Source of the DNA: Hymenobacter artigasi
GTDB lineage: Bacteria; Bacteroidota; Bacteroidia; Cytophagales; Hymenobacteraceae
Direction: 5' to 3'
DNA: 64,000 nt
NCBI RefSeq assembly: GCF_012275535.1
Contig: NZ_JAAVTK010000005.1
Coordinates: 1 to 64,000 of the forward strand
Each line of letters begins with the position of its first letter. The stretch's first letter is position 1. Shown here in pieces: positions 24,289 to 33,540 of the stretch. A program made the translations under genes and the position numbers. Under the pieces are notes generated by a model. It saw nothing but the letters and a program-made list of their open reading frames with translations, searched no databases and was not told the origin of the DNA.

Positions 24289-25275
24289 CTACCAACTGTA
24301 ATGCACCAGCGGCCGAATCCGCTCGTTGTAAATGTCCCGTACGGCCTGCATCTGCTCCAGCGATAGCGCGGGCAACTCAGCGGCTCGCAGGTTTGAGAGT
24401 ATTTGTTCGGGGTGGGAAGCGCCGGGGATAACGCAACTCACTTCCTCGAACATCAGAATCCAGCGCAGGGCCTGGGCGGCGAGGGGCGTTTGAGGGCCGA
24501 AAACACGTTTCAATTCCTCCACGGCAGCCAGGCCGGTTTCGTAATCCACGCCGGAGAAGGTTTCGCCTTTGTCGAAGGCTTCGCCGTGGCGGTTGAAATT
24601 GCGGTGGTCGTCGGCCGCGAAATGGGTTTGCGGGGAAAACTTACCGGTGAGCAGGCCGCTGGCCAGGGGCACCCGCACAATCAGACCAATGTTGCGCCGA
24701 GCGGCTTCTTTGAACAGCAATTCGGGGGGGCGCTGGCGGAACATGTTGAAAATCAGCTGCACCGTGGCCACGTTGGGGAATTCGATGGCTTTCAGGCCTT
24801 CCTCCACTTTCTCAATGCTCACGCCGAGGTGTCGGATTTTGCCTTCCTCACGCATGCGGTCAAACTCCCCAAAAATTTCGGGGCGGTAGTACACCTCGGT
24901 GGGCGGGCAATGTAATTGGATTAAGTCGATGGTTTCCAGCTGCATGTTGCGCAGGCTGTCTTCCACAAACTGGCGGAGCGCGGCGGGCTGGTAGGCCTCG
25001 GCCGTGTGGGGCTGCAGGCGCCGGCCGCACTTTGTGGCCACAAAAATGCGCTCGGAGCGGGAGCGGACCAGCCGGCCCACGGCTTTTTCGCTTTCGCCTT
25101 CGCCGTACACATCGGCCGTGTCGATGAAGTTGATGCCGGCATCGACGGCGGCATTCAGGATGTTATCGGCATTGGCGTGGCTGAACGGGTCGCCCCACTT
25201 GCCGCCCACTTGCCAGGTGCCCAGGCTGATTTCAGAAACGGAAAATTCGGTTTTACCAAGCTTGCGGTAGTTCAT
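24289..25275 (-). CDS. Aldo/keto reductase
   Basis: A 328-residue NADPH-dependent aldo/keto reductase with a TIM barrel. It begins MNYRKLGKTEFSVSEISLGT, includes FIDTADVYGEGESEKAVGR (catalytic Asp and Tyr), ATKCGRR (catalytic Lys), LIQLHCPPTEVYY and a late GASHPEQILSNL cofactor-binding segment. Twenty-six in-frame codons upstream of the ATG at 25275 do not match the family. The substrate cannot be predicted. It sits between the isoaspartyl peptidase and cyanophycinase genes, convergent with the former. Confidence 0.92.
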   Translation of the reverse strand: MNYRKLGKTEFSVSEISLGTWQVGGKWGDPFSHANADNILNAAVDAGINFIDTADVYGEGESEKAVGRLVRSRSERIFVATKCGRRLQPHTAEAYQPAALRQFVEDSLRNMQLETIDLIQLHCPPTEVYYRPEIFGEFDRMREEGKIRHLGVSIEKVEEGLKAIEFPNVATVQLIFNMFRQRPPELLFKEAARRNIGLIVRVPLASGLLTGKFSPQTHFAADDHRNFNRHGEAFDKGETFSGVDYETGLAAVEELKRVFGPQTPLAAQALRWILMFEEVSCVIPGASHPEQILSNLRAAELPALSLEQMQAVRDIYNERIRPLVHYSW

Positions 25276-25371
25276 ATGCGGTTGGTGTTGGGTTGAGAGG
25301 AAGCATTGTATTCGGCTCCGCGAAGTGATAATAGCTAAACCTGCGTACGGCAAAAGTGCTGCAACGGGAAC

Positions 25372-25406
25372 AAAAAAGCCCGCTCATTTACATAATGAGC
25401 GGGCTT
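25372..25406 (-). terminator. Terminator after the cyanophycinase gene
   Basis: On the minus strand aagcccgctcatt ... aatgagcgggctt forms a 13-base stem followed by a run of T. It starts 25 bases after the cyanophycinase stop. Confidence 0.9.
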
Positions 25407-25430
25407 CCTTTTGTAAAATACCGTCAGGTT

Positions 25431-26351
25431 TTATTTGCCGGGCGAAACATCAATGACCACGCTTGGGGTTATGACAGGGGCCAATACGTCTTTGCTGGGA
25501 TAGAATTTCCGCTCCCGCATGTCATACACGTTGCCCTTGGCCAGGATGTGCATGGTCACATTTTCGATGGAAAGCACCGTGCCTTTTTTGGCGGCGGCAG
25601 CGTTGTTGTGCTGGATATTGTGACCGTCGAGGATGATAACCAGGTTAGAGCCAATGGTTTCGACCAGATTGCCTTGGGTGATGAGCACGCCGGTATCCTC
25701 GCCCAGCCCAATGCCGATGAGCTTGGGGTGCAGCGCCACCGCCTCGATGAGCCGGCCGAAACGGCCGCGCTTCACAAAGTGCGAGTCGATGATGGCGGCG
25801 GGCAGCAGGCTCAGGCCAACGCCCATTTTCACGGCCCCTTTCAGCAGGGCATCGGGCACCGAGCCGCCCCGAATCATGGAATGCGACATGGCTACGGCCC
25901 CCGCGCTGGTGCCGGCAATCACGAAATTCGGCTCGGCGTAGTAGCGCTGCGTCATGCGGTCGAGAAAGTCGCTTTCGCCGAACATTTCCCGCAGGCGTGA
26001 CTGGTTGCCGCCCGAAAACATGACCACATCGGCGGCCATCAGGCGCTCCAGAAACTCGGGCTGGCGGGCATCTTCGGGTGTGCGAATGTCCATGATGCCC
26101 ACGTTCAGGCAGTTGAGCATGGCGAAGGAGCCGATATAAATCGGGCCTACTTCCTCCGGAATCATGGAGGCGGTGGTGATGACTTCGATGCGCGGGTCGG
26201 TTTTGCCGCTTTCGAGCACAATGCGCTTCAGGATGCCCAACTCGAAAAAGTTGAGGTAATACTTGCGGCGGGTTCGGGGGTTGGGGTACGTGCCCTTGTC
26301 CTCGTTGCCGCCCACGGCGATGAGTTTGCCTAGCGGGATGATGGTTTTCAA
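25431..26351 (-). CDS. cphB: Cyanophycinase (S51 family serine peptidase)
   Basis: A 306-residue S51 peptidase that hydrolyses the storage polymer cyanophycin to beta-Asp-Arg dipeptides. It carries LIAVGGNEDKG at the N-terminus, MFSGGNQSRL, the nucleophile elbow IAGTSAGAVAMS (Ser149), and IDSHFVKRGRFGRL with the catalytic His. No signal peptide is seen, so it is intracellular. Its dipeptide product is the substrate of the isoaspartyl peptidase encoded 1.2 kb away. No cyanophycin synthetase gene lies in the window, so the polymer may be imported, scavenged, or made by an enzyme encoded elsewhere. Confidence 0.92.
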   Translation of the reverse strand: MKTIIPLGKLIAVGGNEDKGTYPNPRTRRKYYLNFFELGILKRIVLESGKTDPRIEVITTASMIPEEVGPIYIGSFAMLNCLNVGIMDIRTPEDARQPEFLERLMAADVVMFSGGNQSRLREMFGESDFLDRMTQRYYAEPNFVIAGTSAGAVAMSHSMIRGGSVPDALLKGAVKMGVGLSLLPAAIIDSHFVKRGRFGRLIEAVALHPKLIGIGLGEDTGVLITQGNLVETIGSNLVIILDGHNIQHNNAAAAKKGTVLSIENVTMHILAKGNVYDMRERKFYPSKDVLAPVITPSVVIDVSPGK

Positions 26352-26447
26352 CGGATGGGGGATATTACGGAGTGATGCAAAAACGAAAAAGCCTGGCGGC
26401 AGCCGGGCCGGGGCTGAACCCGGGGCAAAGTTCGGGCCGGATGGGAA

Positions 26448-28286
26448 TTAATCACGCGCGGGCCGGGCGGCGAGTAAGGAATCAAGCGTGCCGGTAGTTA
26501 CGGAATGGTAGTTCGGCCGTGCTTCGGCGTAGATGGCGCGGGCCCGCGCCAAGCCGTCGGGCGTAGCCAGCAGGGCCTGGTAGAGCGGCACCACAAATTT
26601 GCGACGGCCCACGTGAAGTAGAAATTTTTTCACGGCTCCATCGGCCGCCGCGTAGCCGTCCCGGATGGTGTGCGGAAACCAGGCGGCCAGAATTTCGGCA
26701 TTGCCGGAAGTGGTGAAGTGGAAAGCTTCGTCCAGATGCGCTAATATCTCCGCCGTTAGAGTCGGGGAGAGGCCGTGCAGAAAATGGACCCACTCGTGGC
26801 TGCTCCACTCGGTAGTAGCTGGGCGGAGGTCGGCCGGGTCGGTGCCTAAATCCAGGCGGCCCAGTGTCTGGTCCACGGCCGCAAACCGGTCTGATGTTTT
26901 GTTCGGCGCGTTGGGTGGGAGGCCGGGACCATCGACCCAGGCCGCCAAGTTCAGGCGGGCTTCGAGGCCGGGCTCCTTATCGAGCAGCTCGGCGCGGAGG
27001 TAGTGCAGGAAGGTGGCCGTGTCCATGGCCTGAAAACTGAAGTGGGCGAAGTACTCCTTGATAAAGGCATCGAGCCGGGGCCGGCCGATGAGTGCCTCCA
27101 ACGTCAGGAGCAGGGCGCAGCCTTTCTCGTAGGCAATCTCAGTGAGGCCTTCGTCGGGGTCGCGGCCGGCCAGGTCCAGGTGCAAATGGGTGTCGGGGCT
27201 GGCCGCACCAATTTCTTCAATCGTATGATGCAGCGCGGTGCGGCCCAGCACCTGGAGCATGTCGGCATATTCGCGCCCATACAAATGTTCCATGATGCGG
27301 CGCTCGAAATACACCGTAAACCCTTCATTCAGCCAGAAATCATTCCAAGTTCCATTTGTAACCAGGTTGCCCGACCAGGAGTGGGCCAGCTCGTGCGCCA
27401 CCAGGCTGGTCAGGCTGCGGTCGCCGGCCAGAATAGTTGGTGTTACAAATGTTAACCGAGGGTTTTCCATGCCGCCGAAGGGGAAGGAGGGAGGCAGCAC
27501 CAGCAAGTCGTAGCGCTCCCAGCGGTAGGGGCCGTACAGTTGCTCGGCGGCGGCCACCATGTTTTCCAGGTCGGCAAATTCGTGGGTTGCCGCCGGCAGC
27601 GTGGCCGGCTCGGCGTAGATGCCCGTGCGGTTGCTGAGTGGGGCAAAAGCCAGGTCGCCCACGGCCAGCGCCATGAGGTAGGCCGGAATGGGCTGGGCCA
27701 TGCGGAAGTGGTACTCGCCGCTCGGGTCCAGCGCCTGTGGGTTCTTGGCGCTCATCAGGGCCAGCAGATGCGCGGGCACGCGCACCGTGGCCTCGTAGGT
27801 GAAGCGGATGCCCGGCGAGTCCTGGCACGGCAGCCAGGTGCGCGCCAGAATGGCCTGCGACTGCGTGAAGAGGAACGGCTCGGTGCCGGCCGTTTGCTCC
27901 GGGGCCAGCCACTGCAAGGCTGCCGCGTGCGGGGCCGTGCGGTAGCGAATGTGCACAGCCGTGGCGGTGGGCGGCAGCGCCACGCGCAGGGCCTGGCCCA
28001 GTATAGCATCGGGCGGGCCCAGCGTGAATGTGGTGGGCGTGGCCCGGCCGGTGGCATCGAGGGTTTCCACGGCTTCGATGGTCAGGTCGCGGGTGTCGAG
28101 CACCAGCTCGGTTGCCGCCCCGGGATTGGCGAGGTGCCAGGTGACGGTGCCAGCTAGCGTATGCTGGTCGAAGTCGACGGCCAGGGCCAGGGCGAGGTGA
28201 CGCACCCGCACCGGGCTGCCGCCGGCGTAGCTGTGCGGGTCGGCGGGCAGGGTGGCGGCGGTGGGGTCGAAAACAGAAGGAGTCAT
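26448..28286 (-). CDS. M1 family aminopeptidase (leukotriene A4 hydrolase-like)
   Basis: A 612-residue zinc aminopeptidase of the M1 family, closest in layout to leukotriene A4 hydrolase-type enzymes. GGMENP (substrate binding) precedes the zinc site HELAHSWSGN (about 297-306), with the third ligand in NEGFTVYFERR 18 residues on. A helical C-terminal domain (about 460-612) is of LTA4H type. No signal peptide is visible. It removes N-terminal residues from peptides in the cytoplasm and may work in the same peptide-recycling context as its cyanophycinase neighbour. Confidence 0.92.
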   Translation of the reverse strand: MTPSVFDPTAATLPADPHSYAGGSPVRVRHLALALAVDFDQHTLAGTVTWHLANPGAATELVLDTRDLTIEAVETLDATGRATPTTFTLGPPDAILGQALRVALPPTATAVHIRYRTAPHAAALQWLAPEQTAGTEPFLFTQSQAILARTWLPCQDSPGIRFTYEATVRVPAHLLALMSAKNPQALDPSGEYHFRMAQPIPAYLMALAVGDLAFAPLSNRTGIYAEPATLPAATHEFADLENMVAAAEQLYGPYRWERYDLLVLPPSFPFGGMENPRLTFVTPTILAGDRSLTSLVAHELAHSWSGNLVTNGTWNDFWLNEGFTVYFERRIMEHLYGREYADMLQVLGRTALHHTIEEIGAASPDTHLHLDLAGRDPDEGLTEIAYEKGCALLLTLEALIGRPRLDAFIKEYFAHFSFQAMDTATFLHYLRAELLDKEPGLEARLNLAAWVDGPGLPPNAPNKTSDRFAAVDQTLGRLDLGTDPADLRPATTEWSSHEWVHFLHGLSPTLTAEILAHLDEAFHFTTSGNAEILAAWFPHTIRDGYAAADGAVKKFLLHVGRRKFVVPLYQALLATPDGLARARAIYAEARPNYHSVTTGTLDSLLAARPARD

Positions 28287-28678
28287 ATAGGGAAGCGAAG
28301 AGGTTACCGAAAATGCGTAGGTGGGCCCAGCGGGTTGCGCCGCGCCGGCCCGTATTAAAGTGCCGGCCCGAAGTAACAGCCAGCCCGGCGGTTTGGCCCC
28401 GGCTTAGGGAATGGTGTGTGCCCGCCAGCGAGCGCCGGAAGCCGACAATACCCAGTCAAATACGGCTGTTTGAGCCGGGCCGATAATGGGAACGATATTT
28501 TTTGCGTTGGATTTGGCACGATTCCGGCCCTGTAGCAACACGCTGTGGCCCGCAATGGCGTACTTTGCAACCGGACTGCCTGCGGGCGGCCCGGTGCAAC
28601 CCCGCCAGCAGCTTGGCAGTACAACGCACAGTCCCCGGTTTCGGCCGGGGCTATTTTCCGCCCGCTTTATTCCCTTCA
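28287..28678. other. Gene-free interval between divergent genes
   Basis: No convincing gene is seen in these 392 bases between the M1 peptidase and the L,D-transpeptidase genes. A near-consensus box tactttg at 28560 may belong to the transpeptidase promoter, and a small GC-rich hairpin (ccccggtttcggccgggg, near 28635) precedes that gene. Confidence 0.5.
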
Positions 28679-30433
28679 ATGAATTTTATTCTCCGAACTA
28701 CTTCCCTGCTGTGGCTGCTCCTGTTGGCAGCCCTCGGCAGCACTACCCTTGCTTCCTGCGGCTCCGATTCGCAGACCCAGACCGCCGGCCAAACGGCGAC
28801 CGACTCGTCGGAGGTTACCACCGTGGCCGGCCCCCAGCCGCTGCTCGACAGCGTGGCCTTCATCAAGGCCTTCCAGGCCGAGCCCAAATTCAAGGCGCAG
28901 CTGCTTCCGGCGCGCCGCTTTTACCGGGAGCGGGGCTTCAAGCTAGGCTGGTTTAAGGACCACAAACCCGTTGAGCGGGTGAAGACCTTGCAGGACATCA
29001 TTGCTAAAGCTGGTAATGAGGGTCTTAATCCTAAAGACTACCAAGTTAAGGACATATCCCAGATGCTGGCTGAACTGGAAAAGGTCCAGGGGGACTCCGT
29101 GCGCCGCAATGCGCTGGAGCGTCAGGCAGATATTGCCCTGACCGGCACGTACATGAAATGGGCCAACGACTACTATCGGGGCATCGCCAATCCACACGAT
29201 AAGAAGGATATTTCGTGGATGGTGAAACCCAATAAAATCAAGCTCAACAAGGCGCTGCTCACCTTCCTGGGCGAGCGCAAAAGCCGCTACAACTACTACG
29301 AGTTTGCCCCCCTGCACCCCGAGTACGACCAGCTGAAACAGGCCCTTGCCACTTACCGCGCCCAGGAGCGGGCCGGCGGCTGGCCCACCCTGCCCGGCAC
29401 CCTCAACCTGAAGCCCGGAGCCGCCTCGCCGGCGGTAGCTGCCCTGCGCAAGCGCCTGCTCGATAGCGCTGGCGGTTCCGCCGCCAGCACGCCAGCGCCC
29501 GCTGCTGCCAAGCCCGGAACCCCGGCTGCCGCGGCTCCTACTGCCCAAGTTTACGACCCCGAACTGGTGCAGGCCGTTAAATTATTTCAGCAGGATGCCG
29601 GCCTGAAGCCAACCGGCATTGTCAGCGGTGAGACGCTGAAGCAGCTCAACGTGCCCATTGGCTCACGCATCGACCAACTCATTTTGAACATGGAGCGCTG
29701 GCGCTGGCTGCCCAAAAAGTTCGAGCCGGACTACCTGCTCGTGAACATTCCGGAGTACACGCTGCACGTAATCGAAGCCGACAAGGAGGTCTTCAACATG
29801 CGTGTTATTGTGGGGAAGGTGCTGCACGAAACGCCGGTGTTCAGCGACAAAATGGAATACGTGGTGCTGGCTCCTTACTGGAACGTGCCGTTTAGCATCA
29901 TCGCAAATGAGCTGCGCAGCAAGTTGGTGGCCAACCCCAACTACCTCGACCGCCTCGATATGGAGGTGGTGAAGGGCTACGGCCGCAAGGCCACCGCCGT
30001 CGACCCGGCCTCCGTGGACTGGGCCAACGTAACGCAGTCGACATTCAAATACACGTTGCGCCGCCGTCCTGGTCCCAAGAATGACCTGGGTGATGTGAAG
30101 TTTATCTTCCCCAACTCGAACGATATTTACCTGCACGACACGCCCCACGACGAGCTGTTCTCGCAGAGCAACCGCAGCTTCAGCCACGGCTGCGTGCGGG
30201 TTTCCGAGCCCATTAAACTGGCCACCTACCTGCTTCGCAACCGGCCCGAATGGGACCAGGCCACCATCCTGGATACCATTGCCACGCACCGCGAAAAGTA
30301 TATTACGCTGAAGAAAAAGCTGCCCGTTTACCTGGTCTATTTCACGGCCTGGGCTGATGCCGCCGGCCACCCACACTTCCGCGACGACATCTACGGGCTG
30401 GACAAAAAGCTCGCCCGCGAGTACTTCGACTAG
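28679..30433 (+). CDS. L,D-transpeptidase (YcbB type) lipoprotein
   Basis: A 584-residue murein L,D-transpeptidase, which makes 3-3 cross-links or attaches proteins to peptidoglycan. The chosen start gives a signal peptide with lipobox LASC (Cys27 region), so it is probably anchored in the membrane and acts in the periplasm; the frame is open upstream but without signal. Following are an N-terminal domain, an Ala/Pro-rich linker (about 265-290), a peptidoglycan-binding segment (LVQAVKLFQQDAGLKPTG) and the YkuD-type catalytic domain with SHGCVRVSEP (nucleophile Cys near 504). Monocistronic with a terminator at 30483. Confidence 0.93.
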   Translation: MNFILRTTSLLWLLLLAALGSTTLASCGSDSQTQTAGQTATDSSEVTTVAGPQPLLDSVAFIKAFQAEPKFKAQLLPARRFYRERGFKLGWFKDHKPVERVKTLQDIIAKAGNEGLNPKDYQVKDISQMLAELEKVQGDSVRRNALERQADIALTGTYMKWANDYYRGIANPHDKKDISWMVKPNKIKLNKALLTFLGERKSRYNYYEFAPLHPEYDQLKQALATYRAQERAGGWPTLPGTLNLKPGAASPAVAALRKRLLDSAGGSAASTPAPAAAKPGTPAAAAPTAQVYDPELVQAVKLFQQDAGLKPTGIVSGETLKQLNVPIGSRIDQLILNMERWRWLPKKFEPDYLLVNIPEYTLHVIEADKEVFNMRVIVGKVLHETPVFSDKMEYVVLAPYWNVPFSIIANELRSKLVANPNYLDRLDMEVVKGYGRKATAVDPASVDWANVTQSTFKYTLRRRPGPKNDLGDVKFIFPNSNDIYLHDTPHDELFSQSNRSFSHGCVRVSEPIKLATYLLRNRPEWDQATILDTIATHREKYITLKKKLPVYLVYFTAWADAAGHPHFRDDIYGLDKKLAREYFD

Positions 30434-30482
30434 ACCCAATCTTATCCGTGCCCCTGCTCCCGGGCAGCGGCAAAGACTACTG

Positions 30483-30520
30483 AAAAGGCCCGACAACCGA
30501 AAGGTTGCCGGGCCTTTTTT
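30483..30520 (+). terminator. Terminator after the L,D-transpeptidase gene
   Basis: The stem aaaaggcccgacaacc / ggttgccgggcctttttt (one mismatch), with a short gaaa loop, is followed by a T tract. Confidence 0.9.
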
Positions 30521-30856
30521 CGTGCCTGTATTCGGGTAGGCCATACGGAGGTCAGGGCTTGATTCGGGCTGAAAACGATGCGCTACCGCTTGGTATTGGT
30601 ACCGGCTGAACTCTGGCAAAAGAGAAGATTTGCTGAGTAACGAGACCCGGACGGGAAGCAAAATTACGCGTGTCTGGCCGCGCCAAAAACAGGGAAAAGG
30701 AGTGCTTTCGGGCTGATTACATTTGTTTAAAAATGTAGTAAGGGAGCATACGATTTATATTGTTAACAGATGTAAACGAGTAAGGGGTGACTTCTGCGGT
30801 ACAATTGTAATCAGTACGGTATAACTAATAATCTCCGCCCTCTTGATTCTAAGCGC
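30521..30856. promoter_or_regulatory. Upstream region of the XRE gene with repeated TTACATnTGTT-like words
   Basis: No gene is seen. Three related words occur: ttacatttgttta at 30717-30729, its inverted relative (ttacatctgttaac on the minus strand) at 30763-30776, and ctacatttgtaac at 30856-30868 overlapping the -7 box. They may be operators for the regulator encoded downstream. Confidence 0.4.
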
Positions 30857-30864
30857 TACATTTG
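30857..30864 (+). promoter_or_regulatory. -7 box of the XRE regulator gene
   Basis: TACATTTG fits the Bacteroidota -7 consensus, 17 bases before the ATG at 30882, and an identical box lies at 30718-30725. Confidence 0.6.
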
Positions 30865-30881
30865 TAACCAAATTACCAACT

Positions 30882-31664
30882 ATGGTTGAGCGCATCAGAG
30901 AAATAATAGAAAGCCGACAGCTCACGCCCACGCAGTTTGCAGACGTTATTGGCGTGGCCCGGCCTATTGTCAGCCACATTCTCTCGGGCCGCAACAAGCC
31001 TAGTCTGGAAGTCGTCCAACGCATTCTGGCCGCTATGCCCGATTTGGCTATGCCATGGTTGCTGAACGGTGCCGGACCCATGCTGGCCCCAGCGGCCGCC
31101 ATGCCTGCGATGCCGCCAGAGGCCGCCAGTGTGGCGGCTGCCCCACCTACCCCCAGCCCAGCGTCCGTAGTGGACGATGAGCGCGCGCAAGCCCCTGTAT
31201 CGGCTACTGTTGAGGTGCCCCAAGCTTCTGTATCAAGTGCTAAAATGCCTGATAATGAGGAGTTGAATGCTGCCGCTTCTCCAGTTGCCCCGCTACGTGC
31301 CAGTATACCGGTTCCGGCCCGTAGCCGGGTTGCACCTAAGCGTTTTATCGCTAATGCAGCCCCCTTGGATGCATCGCCAACGGCTTCGGATGCCAGTCAG
31401 TCCCCAACTCCGCCCCCTACTTTGGAAGCAGATTTGCCGCCGCCGATGATGCCGATGCAGGAGGCTATCACTGGCCCTTCCGCCTCCCCGCCCACGCATG
31501 TGGTAGAGGTACCGGCTACGGCTGCTCCACTCCAGTCGCTGCCGGCCCCTGGTACGCCGGGCGATGCTCTGGCTTCGGCGCTGTTTGCGGGCGGCGACAA
31601 GCCCATCCGCCGGATTGTGATTTTCTACCGCGACGGCTCCTTTGCCGATTATCAACCCGAGTAA
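30882..31664 (+). CDS. XRE-family HTH protein with long Pro/Ala-rich linker
   Basis: A 260-residue protein. Residues 1-62 are a helix-turn-helix domain of the XRE/Cro type (TPTQFADVIGVARPIVSHI), as in many Bacteroidota regulators. Residues of about 65-235 are low-complexity Pro/Ala/Ser. The last 20 residues (RRIVIFYRDGSFADY) form a conserved strand-rich tip, common at the end of Bacteroidota XRE proteins. The ATG at 30882 is chosen; the frame is open slightly upstream. It may autoregulate through the repeated words in 30717-30868. The target genes are unknown. Confidence 0.8.
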   Translation: MVERIREIIESRQLTPTQFADVIGVARPIVSHILSGRNKPSLEVVQRILAAMPDLAMPWLLNGAGPMLAPAAAMPAMPPEAASVAAAPPTPSPASVVDDERAQAPVSATVEVPQASVSSAKMPDNEELNAAASPVAPLRASIPVPARSRVAPKRFIANAAPLDASPTASDASQSPTPPPTLEADLPPPMMPMQEAITGPSASPPTHVVEVPATAAPLQSLPAPGTPGDALASALFAGGDKPIRRIVIFYRDGSFADYQPE

Positions 31665-32606
31665 TTTGCGGGTTGAGCGGCCGGGATATTTGCTGCTACG
31701 CCACTGTGCTGGCAGGTGGCTGTTGCCCGAATATGAACTGGTATGAAGCGGCAATCTGCCAGGCTCAGTCTGGCGTATATCATAGGGAATGTATGCTGGT
31801 ATAGCCGCTTTATGCATGCTGCGTAACGGTACAGATTCCGGGATTTAGCTTATGCTTCCCAACCTGGCGCTACTACCAAAGCTCCGGCTGCATCCTGATT
31901 TCAGGCTTCCCTCTATAGAGCTGTAATACTGCTGCCTGTATAAAAAATATTCAACTTGTCAGGTCTTTTGGCGAGGCTTTTAGCAGCTTCCCGTGGCATC
32001 GTTCCACTGTTGTGATGTCTCATTAATATAACGATATTTTATTGCACCAAATACTAATTTTTGTGGGCTCACTTAGTCTTATCTATATGGAAGTTATTTA
32101 AACTCATAAAATGCTTTTTTTCAATAATTTGCGTCAAGCTAACGAAAGTGTTAGTTTGGCTTGTTGTATGAGGTTGCCACGGCTTTGGCTTGTAGTTGAT
32201 ACGCTTGATAATCCCAGTGATTTGAGTAGTAAAATATTGGGTGTTACACTAGTATTAGCCGGCTGCTGCTAACAAATTTGACATGTCAGGCAGCATAAGC
32301 AACGTTGTTAAGTGCTATGGGTATTTTTGTGACAGCACAAGAGCTACTAACATAATGAGCCCGGTTTTGAGACCATTGGCTTGTCATCTCAGGCCAACAC
32401 GTCAGTCGATTCATGGTCATTTAAAGGCTTGGGGCCAGGCCCGATGCAACGGGGGAATCTCGCTAGGCATCAGAGCTAAAAAATGCTTGTATTGTCAATT
32501 GTAAATGACCGTAAATAAGCGTGTGCGACTTTGCAGGCGTGACCTTTTTGCGGCGCGATGATGGCTTCGGCGCTGCGATGGTTGCGCGCTTGCTTGTGTG
32601 GTCGGG
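31665..32606. other. AT-rich gene-free stretch
   Basis: About 940 bases with no ORF that looks coding. Composition is AT-rich in 31950-32360 and no known RNA signature, insertion-sequence ends or coding remnant could be recognised. A weak hairpin lies at about 32133-32160 (ctaac / gttag stem). It may be a decayed accessory gene or a regulatory region. Confidence 0.45.
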
Positions 32607-32637
32607 TTGTTCGTTTGGCGGCCGTGGGCTACCTTCG
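32607..32637 (+). promoter_or_regulatory. Promoter of the small lipoprotein gene
   Basis: TTG at 32607-32609, a 20-base spacer and TACCTTCG at 32630-32637 approximate the Bacteroidota promoter. The ATG at 32642 lies four bases after the box, so the transcript is probably leaderless. Confidence 0.6.
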
Positions 32638-32641
32638 TGGC

Positions 32642-32827
32642 ATGAAACTGACCCGCACGAATCTTTGGTTGGCCGCCGCCGCGGCAATGCTCCTGACGGC
32701 CTCTTGCGCCCAGGCCCCCGACGCCGCTGAGGCTGAGAAAGACCCTTCGGCTGATGCCGCCTACAAGCGTGCCCACCGCGCCGAGGGCTACCGCGAAGCC
32801 CAACGCTCCAACGTGACCCGCAACTAA
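32642..32827 (+). CDS. Small lipoprotein
   Basis: A 61-residue protein. It starts MKLTRTNLWLAAAAAMLL with a lipobox TASC (Cys22 region), so it is exported and lipid-anchored. The 39 residues after it are charged and Ala-rich (DAAYKRAHRAEGYREAQRSN), probably a helix. The frame continues upstream, but the signal peptide and the promoter at 32607-32637 fix the start. The function is unknown. A strong terminator follows. Confidence 0.7.
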   Translation: MKLTRTNLWLAAAAAMLLTASCAQAPDAAEAEKDPSADAAYKRAHRAEGYREAQRSNVTRN

Positions 32828-32863
32828 GGCCAGCGGCTGGCTTAGCAGCCGCGCCCGATAAAA

Positions 32864-32909
32864 CACAGAAAAAGCCCCCGCCAGATTTTTGGCGGGGGCT
32901 TTTTCTGTG
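32864..32909. terminator. Strong bidirectional terminator
   Basis: Perfect 20-base arms, cacagaaaaagcccccgcca and its complement, around a short loop, with A and T tracts on both sides. It separates the small lipoprotein gene from the convergent gene at 32942. Confidence 0.95.
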
Positions 32910-32941
32910 TCGTGAGTTTTGGCTACTTGGGGCCGGCCGGC

Positions 32942-33430
32942 TTAGTAAGCGGCAACCAGGACCGGTGTGGGTACCGGGGCGGCGTCGAAGTTCGGCAGGG
33001 TGATGCCGGCCAGCAGGTCGCGCTCCAGCAGGTCGGCCCAGGTGCGCAGATAGAGCACTACGTCGTCGCGCTGGTTGTGGCGCAGGGTGTCGCGGCGCTC
33101 GAAGGGAATGGCGGCCCGGATGGTGGCATCCGAGATGCGTTCGAGGTGCGTGAGGTCGGAGCGGGTGAAGCCGAGGGCCAGCATCTCGTCAATGGTCTGG
33201 TCGATGGGCAGGCCGCTGGTGGGGCAGTAGTCGATAATCTGACGCTCCCAGTCGCCGTAGCGCTGCATGGCGCGGGCGTGGATTTCGGCTTTGGTGAGCT
33301 GGGTAATGGTTTGGGCGAGGTGGCCGCAGTTGCAGCTGCCCATGTGGCCCCACTGGTAGGGGGCCTGGGTAGCGAGGCGCTGGGCCGTGTCGCGCAGGGC
33401 CTGAATGACGGGAAGCGTAGGCTGAGCCAT
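32942..33430 (-). CDS. Conserved hypothetical protein with CNCGHLAQT motif
   Basis: A 162-residue protein of a conserved type I recognise only as hypothetical. Residues of about 25-45 carry YQWGHMGSCNCGHLAQ, with two Cys and two His placed for metal binding, and DYCPTSGLPIDQTIDEMLALG follows. No signal peptide or membrane segment is seen. The motif suggests a zinc- or haem-linked cytoplasmic protein, but no activity can be assigned. It lies downstream of the RhlE helicase terminator (33476-33523) and before a shared terminator. Confidence 0.7.
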   Translation of the reverse strand: MAQPTLPVIQALRDTAQRLATQAPYQWGHMGSCNCGHLAQTITQLTKAEIHARAMQRYGDWERQIIDYCPTSGLPIDQTIDEMLALGFTRSDLTHLERISDATIRAAIPFERRDTLRHNQRDDVVLYLRTWADLLERDLLAGITLPNFDAAPVPTPVLVAAY

Positions 33431-33475
33431 AAGGAAGCAGAAAAGTTAGTTGCGAAGCAGCAAGTAATCAGCCCT

Positions 33476-33523
33476 AAAAAGCAGCAGGCCCCGGAAAAAG
33501 TTTTCCGGGGCCTGCTGCTTTTT
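33476..33523 (-). terminator. Terminator for the RhlE helicase transcript
   Basis: Arms of 22-23 bases (aaaaagcagcaggccccgg / ccggggcctgctgcttttt and further) pair perfectly around a small loop. It lies about 150 bases after the helicase stop, past a P2 palindrome. Confidence 0.9.
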
Positions 33524-33540
33524 GATAAATCGACTCTTAA

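Noticed and set aside
32283..32504. A 73-codon frame in the AT-rich gene-free stretch
   Set aside because: No promoter, no homology pattern, and a composition that looks random; not called as a gene.
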